A stretch of 5,678 bases of DNA from Phycisphaerae bacterium (GCA_020058145.1 JAGVEP010000459.1:1-5678); one strand, 5' to 3'; positions 1-5,541 are shown, numbered from the stretch's first letter. Program-made: numbers and translations. The notes: generated by a model not told the origin, from the letters alone.

Positions 1-435
1 CACCGGCGGCGGGGCCGATCGATCGTCCACCACCCGGGTCGAAACCGGGCGCGGCCTCTCCGCCACCGGTGCGGGGGTTTCCACCGACGGCGTGAACGGC
101 GGTGGCGCCACCGGTGGAAAGCGAATCACGATCGCCCCGTTCGCTTCTTCCACCTGCGCCTCCGGCGAGAGCGGCTCCACGAACCGGCGGGCCACAACCG
201 CCTCGTCCGAGATCGGCCCCGTTTCCTTGACCGCCTGCGAACGGCGCGTCGGTTTCTTCGTCGCCGCGGGCAGTTCCCTTACCGCCGCTTCAGCCCTATC
301 GGTCGGCGACACCTGGTCACCGGCGGTCTCGACCTCCGGAGCATCCTTGGAAGTGCGTCGTGCCGCCGCCTGCTTGCCGGCCGGCCGACGTGTCGATCTA
401 CCTTGCTTCTTTGCAGTCGTTTTCTTCGTAGCCAA
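1..435 (-). CDS. Partial protein with a basic, disordered N-terminus; runs off the left edge
   Basis: An open frame of 145 codons starts at a TTG (435-433) and reaches base 1 without a stop. The start is chosen because a strong Shine-Dalgarno AAGGA (446-442) lies six bases upstream. The first 30 or so residues are rich in Lys, Arg, Ala and Thr (beginning MATKKTTAKKQGRSTRRPAG). They are followed by mixed charged sequence and, from about residue 100, a Pro/Val-rich stretch with PPVAPPPF. No folded domain, signal peptide or membrane segment is visible, so this is probably a long disordered extension. It overlaps the last 38 bases of the DUF2344 gene, which suggests translational coupling. In many bacteria DUF2344 genes neighbour an RNase E/G gene (rng/rne), so a ribonuclease with an N-terminal extension is possible. 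That is inferred from context only; other RNA- or DNA-binding proteins with basic tails fit equally well. Confidence 0.65.
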   Translation of the reverse strand, partial: MATKKTTAKKQGRSTRRPAGKQAAARRTSKDAPEVETAGDQVSPTDRAEAAVRELPAATKKPTRRSQAVKETGPISDEAVVARRFVEPLSPEAQVEEANGAIVIRFPPVAPPPFTPSVETPAPVAERPRPVSTRVVDDRSAPPPV

Positions 436-1174
436 GTGCAATCCTTTCGCTGCTCGCGGGCCCTTCCGGCCCGGCGAGTTCCATGTCCCAATGGACCGCA
501 GCACGCCGTACGCGATGGTAGTACGCGTCGGCGGCGAGTCCTAAGACCGTGATAATCTCTGCGGGACGTGCCGTTCGCTGCTCGACAAAGAGCAGCTCCA
601 TACGCAGCGCGTTTCCTCGCAGTTCCAGTTGCTTGATGTAGGGTCGGACGTCGAACGGCCGCGTCGGCTGCCCCGGGGCGCTCTCCCGCGCCACAACCGC
701 GGTCGGGCTGGCCAGCACGCTGGCCACACGCTTCGCAAGTCCGTTCAAATCCGGCCCATCCAGTTCCAATTCATACACGGCACCCTGCGGGTGCGGCGTG
801 GCCCGGGCCGCCGGGGTGATCACACGCCGCAAACGGCAATCCGCGGGCAGTTGGGCGGCCAGGCTGTCAAACAGCACGTCCCCGGACCGCGGTTCGGACA
901 GCTCGACGCGTGCCACCTGCTCGGCCGCGGCGCAACCCAGGTTGCGCGGCAGCAGGACCGTGAGCTTGGGCCGCGGATTGAAGCCGTGCGAGTACGCCAG
1001 CGGCCAGGCGGCGCGGACCAGGGCGCGCTGGAGCATACGCAACTCGTCGTGATGGGCCAGGAAACGCAGGTCGCCGTCCAACTCGTAAATGAGCAGCACG
1101 CGGCTGCGCCGGTCGGGCGAACCCGCAGGTCCCGCCGAGGTCGAAGCCGGCAACACGGTGGCAGCGACGGCCAT
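398..1174 (-). CDS. DUF2344 / TIGR03936 family radical SAM-linked protein
   Basis: The 258-residue product matches the DUF2344 (TIGR03936) family. The core begins near residue 25 (RVLLIYEL, as in the usual strand followed by a FlSHLDlmR-like helix). Here that helix reads LRFLAHHDELRMLQRAL at about 36-52, followed by the hallmark HGFNPRPKL around 63-71. The C-terminal part (about 180-235, DVRPYIKQLELRGNALRMEL and on) looks like the tail conserved in family members. The biochemical role is not established. The family is named for being fused or adjacent to B12-binding radical SAM proteins and often sits near rng and ribosomal protein genes; no such radical SAM partner is seen here. The ATG at 1174-1172 is preferred over a TTG one codon upstream because it forms a TGATG stop/start overlap with ptsI, so translation is probably coupled. 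The 3' end overlaps the next gene by 38 nt. Confidence 0.85.
   Translation of the reverse strand: MAVAATVLPASTSAGPAGSPDRRSRVLLIYELDGDLRFLAHHDELRMLQRALVRAAWPLAYSHGFNPRPKLTVLLPRNLGCAAAEQVARVELSEPRSGDVLFDSLAAQLPADCRLRRVITPAARATPHPQGAVYELELDGPDLNGLAKRVASVLASPTAVVARESAPGQPTRPFDVRPYIKQLELRGNALRMELLFVEQRTARPAEIITVLGLAADAYYHRVRRAAVHWDMELAGPEGPASSERIALGYEENDCKEAR
442..446 (-). promoter_or_regulatory. Shine-Dalgarno site that fixes a TTG start
   Basis: On the minus strand AAGGA lies six bases before the TTG at 435-433, inside the coding end of the upstream DUF2344 gene. It is one of the best ribosome-binding sites in the window. It favours this TTG over another in-frame TTG six bases upstream, which would lie directly against the AAGGA. 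No ATG is available near this position. Confidence 0.6.
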
Positions 1175-2916
1175 CAAGCGTCATCCTCCGGCTCGATGTT
1201 CCGGTACTCGTCGCGCAAGTAGTTCAGCACCTGCCGGTCGGCGTCGAAACGGATCACCGTCCGCGCAATGGCCCGGCAGCGGGCCAGCGTCGTCGCCCGC
1301 ACGAGGCGTTTGATGACCGGGATCTCCTTCGGCGCCATCGACAGCCGCCGCAGCCCGAGCCCCAGCAGAAGCTGTGTGTACAGCGGCATACCGGCCATTT
1401 CTCCGCACAGCGAGACTTCCACCGGGCGCCCCTGAGTGGCACGGACGGCCAGCGAAATGAGCTTCAGCACCGCCGGGTTGTGCGACGAGAACAGGTGTGC
1501 CACCCGTGCGTTGGCGCGGTCGACCGCCAGCGTGTACTGCGTCAGGTCGTTGGTGCCGATGCTCAGGAACGCGGCCTCGCGGACGAACGCGCGCGCCAGC
1601 AGCGCCGCCGCCGGCGTTTCGACCATCATCCCCACGGGGACGTCGCGCCGAAACGGAATGCCCTCTTCGTCGAGGTCCTCCATCACGTCGTGCAGCGTGG
1701 ACTTCGCCTGGCGCAGCTCCATCAGCGTAGAGATCATCGGGAACATGATCCGCAGGTCGCCTTCGCCGGAGGCCCGCAGGATGGCGCGCAGGTGCGTTTT
1801 GAACAGGTCCAGGTGCATCAGGCAGTAGCGCAGCGAGCGCAGCCCCAGGGCCGGGTTGTGCTCATGCGGCGCGCCCAACAACGGGGCGAGCTTGTCGGCA
1901 CCCAGATCGATCGTGCGGATGACGACCGGCTTGCCGGCGGTGGCCCGCAGCACGTCGCGAAAGGCCTCGTATTGCTGCTCCTCGGAGGGGATGCGCTGGC
2001 TCGAGAGGAACAGCAGTTCGGTGCGGAACAGGCCGACGCCCTCGGCGCCGTACTCCAGGGCCTCGGGCACCTCCTCCGGCACCTCGATGTTTGCCAGGAG
2101 CTGCACCGCCACGCCGTCCTGCGTAACCGCCGGTACGTCGCGCAGGCTGCGCAGCTTGTCTTCGAAACGCTGATAGTCACGCTGTCGCGTGCTGTAGCGC
2201 GCGATGGTTTCGCCATCGGGATTCGCCACGACGATCCCGTTGGACCCGTCCACGATCAGCGTTTCGCTGCCCGAAACGTCCGTGGTGATGTCACCGAGTG
2301 CGACCACCGCCGGGATGCCGAGCATGCGGGCGATGATCGCCGTGTGCGAGGTCTGCCCGCCCACGTTGATCGCGAATCCCAGGATGTGCCCGCGATCCAG
2401 CGACACCGCCTGCGACGGCGTGATGTCGTTGGCGACGATGATCACCGGCTCCGTCAGCCGCGTCATGTTCTCGCGGGTGCGGCCGAGAATGTGCCGCAGC
2501 ACGCGCCGCTCGAGGTCCGCCAGGTCGCGCACCCGCTCCTTCAGGTACGGGTCGGCCACGTTGCGGAACACCCGCTGCCGCTCTTTCATGAACTGGCCGA
2601 AGGCATACGCGGCGGTGAAGTGCCGACGCTCAATCTGCTCCGCGACGCTCTCGCGCAGCTTGGGATCGGCGATGAACTGCTCGTGAAAGGCGAAAATAAC
2701 GGCGGTCTTGTCACCCAGCTTGGCCGCCGCGGCCGCGCGCAGCTCGGCCACCTCCTGGCGCGCCGCCGCCAGGGCCGCGTCGAGGTTGCGCAATTCCAGC
2801 GCACACAGAGCCGGGTCGATCGTCCGGTGGGGGATGCGGTACTCTTCCGTGTCGAGTACCAGCGCCGGACCAATCGCCACCCCCGGGGAGGCGTTGATGC
2901 CCTTCTTGGTTATCAT
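1174..2916 (-). CDS. ptsI: PTS enzyme I (phosphoenolpyruvate-protein phosphotransferase)
   Basis: This cytoplasmic enzyme takes phosphate from phosphoenolpyruvate onto a histidine and passes it to HPr. The 580-residue protein has the normal length and full domain order. An N-terminal segment opens KGINASPGVAIG (5-16), followed by the HPr-binding helical region. The phosphohistidine motif GGQTSHTAIIAR carries His191 (E. coli His189). The C-terminal PEP-binding barrel has GLFRTELLF (295-303, Arg298), VVIRTIDLGADK (Arg334), NPALGLR (Arg360), GMMVETPAAA (Glu433), SIGTNDLTQY (Asp457) and the catalytic Cys504 in CGEMAG. The catalytic set therefore looks intact. There is no N-terminal GAF domain, so it is the classical EI type rather than the PtsP (EI-Ntr) type. 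The ATG at 2916 gives a family-typical N-terminus but lacks a clear Shine-Dalgarno site. A 70-nt gap with two hairpins separates it from ptsH. It ends in a TGATG overlap with the DUF2344 gene. Confidence 0.97.
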   Translation of the reverse strand: MITKKGINASPGVAIGPALVLDTEEYRIPHRTIDPALCALELRNLDAALAAARQEVAELRAAAAAKLGDKTAVIFAFHEQFIADPKLRESVAEQIERRHFTAAYAFGQFMKERQRVFRNVADPYLKERVRDLADLERRVLRHILGRTRENMTRLTEPVIIVANDITPSQAVSLDRGHILGFAINVGGQTSHTAIIARMLGIPAVVALGDITTDVSGSETLIVDGSNGIVVANPDGETIARYSTRQRDYQRFEDKLRSLRDVPAVTQDGVAVQLLANIEVPEEVPEALEYGAEGVGLFRTELLFLSSQRIPSEEQQYEAFRDVLRATAGKPVVIRTIDLGADKLAPLLGAPHEHNPALGLRSLRYCLMHLDLFKTHLRAILRASGEGDLRIMFPMISTLMELRQAKSTLHDVMEDLDEEGIPFRRDVPVGMMVETPAAALLARAFVREAAFLSIGTNDLTQYTLAVDRANARVAHLFSSHNPAVLKLISLAVRATQGRPVEVSLCGEMAGMPLYTQLLLGLGLRRLSMAPKEIPVIKRLVRATTLARCRAIARTVIRFDADRQVLNYLRDEYRNIEPEDDA

Positions 2917-2918
2917 CG

Positions 2919-2962
2919 GCCGCGTTCTGCGCGGCGTTCGCGGTGCGGCGCCGCAGCACCGC
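2919..2962 (-). promoter_or_regulatory. Two tandem hairpins in the ptsH-ptsI gap, one abutting the ptsI start
   Basis: In the transcript, the first hairpin pairs GCGGTGC with GCACCGC (2962-2940, 7 bp, 9-nt loop containing GGCGCC). The second pairs GCCGCG with CGCGGC around the loop CAGAA (2935-2919, 6 bp) and ends two bases before the ptsI ATG. The second stem occupies the place where a Shine-Dalgarno site should be, and none is visible. Possible roles are control of ptsI translation, an RNA processing site between ptsH and ptsI, or chance in GC-rich DNA. There is no T-run, so an intrinsic terminator is unlikely. The pairings are seen directly; the function is inferred. Confidence 0.4.
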
Positions 2963-2986
2963 CCGCGTCATGCCGTTGCCTACCAA

Positions 2987-3256
2987 TCAAAGTTCGCCAA
3001 ATCCAGATTCCACCAGGCCGGCGAGGGCCGTCACCAGTTGCTCGGCATCGGGGCCGTCCGCGACCACGCGGACTTTCGCCCCCTGCGTAGCCACGAGCAT
3101 CAACATCTCCATCGGACTGCGCCCGTCCGCCGCGCGTTCCGCACAATGTACCGTCACGCCCGCTGCAAAGCGCTGCGCGAGGTCCACGAATTGCATGATC
3201 GGGCGGAAGTGCAGACCTTCCTTGTTGGGAATGATGACTTCTCGTTCTACAGCCAC
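2987..3256 (-). CDS. ptsH: HPr, phosphocarrier protein of the PTS
   Basis: HPr is a small cytoplasmic protein that carries phosphate from enzyme I to EIIA domains. The 89-residue length is typical. The active site reads NKEGLHFRP with phosphorylatable His16; most HPrs have HARP, so Phe17 is a departure. The second family signature is DGRSPMEMLML with Ser47 at the regulatory position (Ser46 of Firmicutes HPr, the HPr kinase site), whereas canonical sequences read KSIMGVMSL. A hydrophobic C-terminal helix (LVTALAGLVESGF) closes the fold. The start is a GTG at 3256-3254. An AGGGA about ten bases upstream is a modest ribosome-binding site and lies in the loop of a small hairpin. The gene sits 36 nt after ptsN and 70 nt before ptsI, so all three partners of a phosphorelay are side by side. 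No HPr kinase gene is in this window. Confidence 0.95.
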   Translation of the reverse strand: MAVEREVIIPNKEGLHFRPIMQFVDLAQRFAAGVTVHCAERAADGRSPMEMLMLVATQGAKVRVVADGPDAEQLVTALAGLVESGFGEL

Positions 3257-3259
3257 GCG

Positions 3260-3276
3260 GGCACCGTCCCTGTGCC
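3260..3276 (-). promoter_or_regulatory. Small hairpin presenting the ptsH ribosome-binding site
   Basis: GGCAC and GTGCC can pair (5 bp) around a 7-nt loop holding AGGGA, the only Shine-Dalgarno candidate for the GTG start of ptsH. The stem is short and could be chance in this base composition. If real, it would expose rather than hide the site. Confidence 0.2.
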
Positions 3277-3292
3277 GTGAGTTCGTCGCACC

Positions 3293-3772
3293 CTACGCTA
3301 CGGGCGTCTTCTCGTCGGCTTCCGACAACAGATCGTAGATCTTCTCGACCTGGTCCGACTGCTGCAGGAACTTGCGGAACTGCTCTTGCTGCAAGTGCCG
3401 GAAAATCAGGTCCATCGCACGCAGGTGTTCCTCGGGTTGCTCCGTGGGGCTCACGATCAGGAACACGCTGTACACCGGCTGCCCGTCGAGCGAGCCAAAA
3501 TCAACGCCGCGGCTGCTACGCCCGACAGCGGCCACGATCCGCGACAGCCCGTCAACTTTCACGTGCGGCACGGCCACGCCCTTCCCGAAACCGGTCGTCC
3601 CGCGCGTCCGCTCTAGTGTGATGATCGAACGCACAATCCCATCGACCGTGCCCGGCTCGATCGATTTGGCCGTCACGAGCACCTCCACCAACTCGCGGAT
3701 GACCCCGTTCCGATCCGTCGACTCCACTTCGGCCACGATGGAGTTCCGCGAAATCAGGTCCAGCAACTTCAT
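3293..3772 (-). CDS. ptsN: PTS EIIA domain protein, PtsN (EIIA-Ntr) type
   Basis: This is a stand-alone EIIA domain of the fructose/mannitol (PTS_EIIA_2) fold, 159 residues, close to E. coli PtsN (163). It accepts phosphate from HPr. The motif GTTGFGKGVAVPHVKV (58-73) carries the phosphorylated His70, and PEEHL (113-117) supplies the second conserved histidine, His116. SLDGQPVYSVFLIVSP (94-109) is the usual central strand region. No EIIB or EIIC domain is fused or adjacent, and the gene lies 32 nt after hpf, as in the proteobacterial hpf-ptsN arrangement. Both facts favour a regulatory PtsN role over fructose transport. The ATG has a GGAG eight bases upstream. A fructose-type EIIA acting with a permease elsewhere in the genome remains possible. 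Confidence 0.92.
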   Translation of the reverse strand: MKLLDLISRNSIVAEVESTDRNGVIRELVEVLVTAKSIEPGTVDGIVRSIITLERTRGTTGFGKGVAVPHVKVDGLSRIVAAVGRSSRGVDFGSLDGQPVYSVFLIVSPTEQPEEHLRAMDLIFRHLQQEQFRKFLQQSDQVEKIYDLLSEADEKTPVA

Positions 3773-3804
3773 CCCAGGGTCTCCGCTAACCGTCGACGAG
3801 CTCC

Positions 3805-4134
3805 CTAATCGGCCGCCCGCTCAGCCGGGCCGTGCGGCGGGTGCTTGCGGTTGCGGTGTTTCTCCTTGTATCGACGCAGACGCTCCTCAATCTTGTCCAT
3901 GAGCAGGTCTATCGCCGCATAGGCATCTTCGTGCTGCTCGCTGGCCACGAACGGCGGCGAACCGGCCGAACGCACGATAATCTCGGCGCTGTGCAGCCCG
4001 TCGTGCCCATCCAGAACCACCTCGATCTGCTGCACGCGATCCAGGAACTTCGGCAGACGCTCGGCCTTCTCGACACAGTATTGCCGCAGGGCGTCGCTCA
4101 CCGCCATGTGTCGACCGGTTACGGTTACCTGCAT
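3805..4134 (-). CDS. hpf: Ribosome hibernation promoting factor, short form
   Basis: The protein binds the small ribosomal subunit and silences ribosomes in slow growth or stress. The 109-residue product aligns along its whole length with the HPF/RaiA/YfiA domain. It has the N-terminal strand MQVTVTGRHMAVSDALRQY (1-19), the helix VEKAERLPKFLDRV, the strand IEVVLDG, and the signature HEDAYAAIDLLMDKIEERL (68-86). A basic tail follows (RRYKEKHRNRKHPP, about 87-100). The long-form C-terminal dimerisation domain is absent, so it is the short type like E. coli HPF or YfiA. The ATG at 4134 is preceded by GAGGA at 4143-4139, a good though slightly close ribosome-binding site. It is the first gene of the hpf-ptsN-ptsH-ptsI run, which ties translation silencing to PTS signalling. 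No rpoN gene lies upstream, unlike in proteobacteria. Confidence 0.95.
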   Translation of the reverse strand: MQVTVTGRHMAVSDALRQYCVEKAERLPKFLDRVQQIEVVLDGHDGLHSAEIIVRSAGSPPFVASEQHEDAYAAIDLLMDKIEERLRRYKEKHRNRKHPPHGPAERAAD

Positions 4135-4303
4135 CTGGTCCTCATTCGCCTCATGGGCGCTTTACGACACGCGGTTGCCACGGCCGGACTGGCCGTCGGC
4201 CGGGCACACCACCGTCAATGGCCCGACGGCCCGGCCGCAGCCCGTCTCCCATGACGGGCGCGCTGGGCACCCGGCCGGGCCCCTGGCGAGTGTTCCACAA
4301 CCA
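4135..4303 (-). other. Predicted structured leader upstream of hpf
   Basis: No credible gene is seen in this stretch. If transcription starts near 4304, the leader is about 170 nt and contains several GC hairpins. These are a 10-bp self-complementary CCCGGCCGGG (4270-4279), GCCCGTC/GACGGGC with a 6-nt loop (4240-4259) and ACGGCC/GGCCGT with a 5-nt loop (4180-4196). I do not recognise a known riboswitch or protein leader. The last 40 bases hold the hpf ribosome-binding site. Confidence 0.35.
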
Positions 4304-4310
4304 GTCCGGG

Positions 4311-4340
4311 AATGTAGCGGATGCAGCGCATCAGCGTCAA
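4311..4340 (-). promoter_or_regulatory. Candidate sigma-70-type promoter for the hpf-pts operon
   Basis: On the minus strand TTGACG (4340-4335, five of six matches to TTGACA) is followed after 18 bp by TACATT (4316-4311, four of six to TATAAT). Transcription would begin near 4304. It lies just downstream of the lacI terminator-like hairpins and upstream of hpf, where a promoter is expected. Consensus similarity and position are the only evidence. Confidence 0.4.
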
Positions 4341-4346
4341 GGACCG

Positions 4347-4366
4347 CCGGCACCCGCCGGTGCCGG
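4347..4366 (-). other. Second hairpin downstream of the LacI-family gene
   Basis: CCGGCAC and GTGCCGG can form a perfect 7-bp stem with a 6-nt loop. It follows the nested hairpin at 4372-4409 and precedes the hpf promoter candidate by six bases. There is no T-run after it on the minus strand. It may reinforce termination of the lacI transcript. Confidence 0.3.
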
Positions 4367-4371
4367 ATTGC

Positions 4372-4409
4372 GGCCGACCAGACGACAGCCGTCGTCCTGA
4401 CCGTCGGCC
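4372..4409 (-). terminator. Nested stem-loop directly after the LacI-family stop codon
   Basis: On the minus strand an outer 7-bp stem (GGCCGAC with GTCGGCC) encloses an inner 6-bp stem (GACGAC with GTCGTC) closed by the tetraloop GGCT. It begins one base after the TAG stop at 4413-4411. Placement and stability fit a transcription end, but no T-tract follows, so it would have to act as a U-less or factor-assisted terminator, or as a 3'-end stabiliser. Confidence 0.45.
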
Positions 4410-4410
4410 C

Positions 4411-5424
4411 CTATGCGTGCGTCCGCGTCGAGGCCCGCTCAACCAGCAGCGGCGGCACCAGGACCTGCTGGGCCGCGTCATGGCGGGTTTTGGCCAGCCG
4501 CTGCAAGGCCAGATCGAGCGCCCGGCGCCCGATTTCTTCTCCGCTGAAGTCGATTGTCGTTAGTGCGGGCACGATCCGGCGTCCCAGCACGTCGTTCCCC
4601 TGGCCCATGATGGCGATGTCGCGCCCTGGTTCCCGCCCAGCTTGCATGGCGAGCACCAGCACCTCCACCGCCAAGAGATCGCTCGACGCCACTACTCCAC
4701 GCACGGCGGGGAGCCGGCTACGCAGCGCCTCGAGACGCCGCGGGTCACCGCCCGCGCCCGGCGACACCTGAAGCGTGCTCGCCTCGGGCGTGCCGCCCGC
4801 CATCCGGCAAACCTCATCGAAGCCCATGCGTTGTTGCGCCGCTGCCGCGCCGTCCTCGTCGTACACGTACAAAACCGCGGATATATCGTTCCGCACGCAC
4901 TGAAATATGTGCCGTGCGGCCAGTCGCCCGGCCTCGACATGATCGGGGGCCAACGTGTCGCCGATCACGCCGGGCAGCGGAGTACAAGCCACGAACGGTC
5001 GCTCGCCAGCGGCCGTCGTGATGCGCTGGACTGCTTCTCGGGAAAACGTCCCCGCGAGCAGCACACCGTCCACACGCTCATTGATAATCGCGGCCAGATG
5101 GTCGAGCGCGTTCTCGGGGTCGGCCCCCAGCTCCGAAACGTGTACCACGTAGTGCTCGCTGCGCGCACGCGACATGACGCCGCGGAGTATCCCGCAGCTT
5201 AGCGCGCAGTGGAGATCGTCGACGACGACTGCTACCGCGTACCGCCGCCCGGTGGCCAGCGAGCGTGCCGCATGGCTGGGGACATATTTGAGCTCGCGGC
5301 AGGCCTCGAGCACCCGCTGTTTGGTGAGCTCGCTTATGTCTGGCCGATCATTGAGCGCCCGGGATACCGTCCCCCGCGATAAGCCCGTTTGCCGGCTGAT
5401 GTCCTCAATCGTGACCTTAGCCAT
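4411..5424 (-). CDS. LacI/GalR-family transcriptional regulator
   Basis: This 337-residue protein is a complete LacI-family repressor. The N-terminal helix-turn-helix is VTIEDISRQTGLSRGTVSRALN (residues 4-25 in two helices). The hinge helix is YVPSHAARSLATGRR (47-61), with Leu56 at the DNA-intercalating position and Ser50 where Asn is usual. The periplasmic-binding-protein-like core follows: HVEAGRLAARHIF (162-174), the ligand-contact region ASSDLLAVEV (246-255), PALTTID (286-292) and the family C-terminus LVERAST (327-333). The usual GFDD motif is replaced by GQGND (274-278), so effector contacts may differ. The effector, probably a sugar or sugar derivative, cannot be told from sequence. 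The start is the ATG that gives the canonical MAKVTIEDIS N-terminus; its ribosome-binding site is poor (AGGG only two bases away). A promoter with an inverted repeat about 90 bases upstream suggests autoregulation. Targets may lie beyond the right edge. Confidence 0.94.
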   Translation of the reverse strand: MAKVTIEDISRQTGLSRGTVSRALNDRPDISELTKQRVLEACRELKYVPSHAARSLATGRRYAVAVVVDDLHCALSCGILRGVMSRARSEHYVVHVSELGADPENALDHLAAIINERVDGVLLAGTFSREAVQRITTAAGERPFVACTPLPGVIGDTLAPDHVEAGRLAARHIFQCVRNDISAVLYVYDEDGAAAAQQRMGFDEVCRMAGGTPEASTLQVSPGAGGDPRRLEALRSRLPAVRGVVASSDLLAVEVLVLAMQAGREPGRDIAIMGQGNDVLGRRIVPALTTIDFSGEEIGRRALDLALQRLAKTRHDAAQQVLVPPLLVERASTRTHA

Positions 5425-5512
5425 GGCCCTGTCCCACCCGGCGCACTCCCCACGCGGAAACTCGGGAGCACGCCGCGGTTGCGATCAGAACGAACTGCGC
5501 CCGCGCACCGTC

Positions 5513-5541
5513 ATTCTAAACGGATTACCGTTTCCGATCAA
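5513..5541 (-). promoter_or_regulatory. Candidate sigma-70-type promoter for the LacI-family gene
   Basis: On the minus strand TTGATC (5541-5536) and TAGAAT (5518-5513, five of six to TATAAT) are separated by exactly 17 bp, inside an AT-rich island in otherwise GC-rich DNA. The transcript would start near 5506, giving a leader of about 80 nt before the regulator's ATG. It is the best promoter match I found in the window. Confidence 0.5.
5518..5533. promoter_or_regulatory. Inverted repeat in the promoter spacer, possible operator
   Basis: AAACGG and CCGTTT form perfect arms around ATTA (16 bp in total). The repeat lies between the -35 and -10 elements and touches the -10. A repressor bound here would block RNA polymerase, as expected for an autoregulated LacI-family gene. 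Against this, most LacI-family operators have a central CG, which is missing here. A similar sequence, AAACCGGTAA (5574-5583), occurs about 50 bp further upstream and could be a second, weaker site. Confidence 0.35.

Noticed and set aside
61..120. Repeated CACCGGTG-like words near the left end
   Set aside because: They encode a Pro/Val-rich low-complexity stretch of the partial gene, have no regular spacing, and do not form a CRISPR or tandem-repeat array.
92..544. A 150-codon plus-strand frame at the left end
   Set aside because: It lies opposite the partial TTG-started gene and the end of the DUF2344 gene, has no ribosome-binding site worth the name and no recognisable motif. The minus-strand reading fits the operon and has a strong AAGGA.
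1172..1177. TTG at 1177 as the start of the DUF2344 gene
   Set aside because: The next codon is ATG and overlaps the ptsI stop as TGATG, a classic coupling arrangement. Using the TTG would add only one residue and is less likely.
1480..3090. A 536-codon open frame on the plus strand, antisense to ptsI and part of ptsH
   Set aside because: It mirrors a complete, well-conserved enzyme I. Its translation is rich in His, Arg, Gln and Gly with no recognisable domain, as expected from the complement of GC-rich codons.
4160..4182. Possible sigma-54 promoter (TGGCA) upstream of hpf, expected from the rpoN-hpf-ptsN link in proteobacteria
   Set aside because: The GC dinucleotide needed at the correct distance for the -12 element is absent.
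3832..4254. A 140-codon plus-strand frame opposite hpf
   Set aside because: It is antisense to a full-length, clearly conserved hpf and shows no family features of its own.
4162..4353. A 63-codon minus-strand frame in the lacI-hpf gap
   Set aside because: It has a GTG start without a good ribosome-binding site, overlaps the promoter candidate and hairpins, and has no domain-like sequence.
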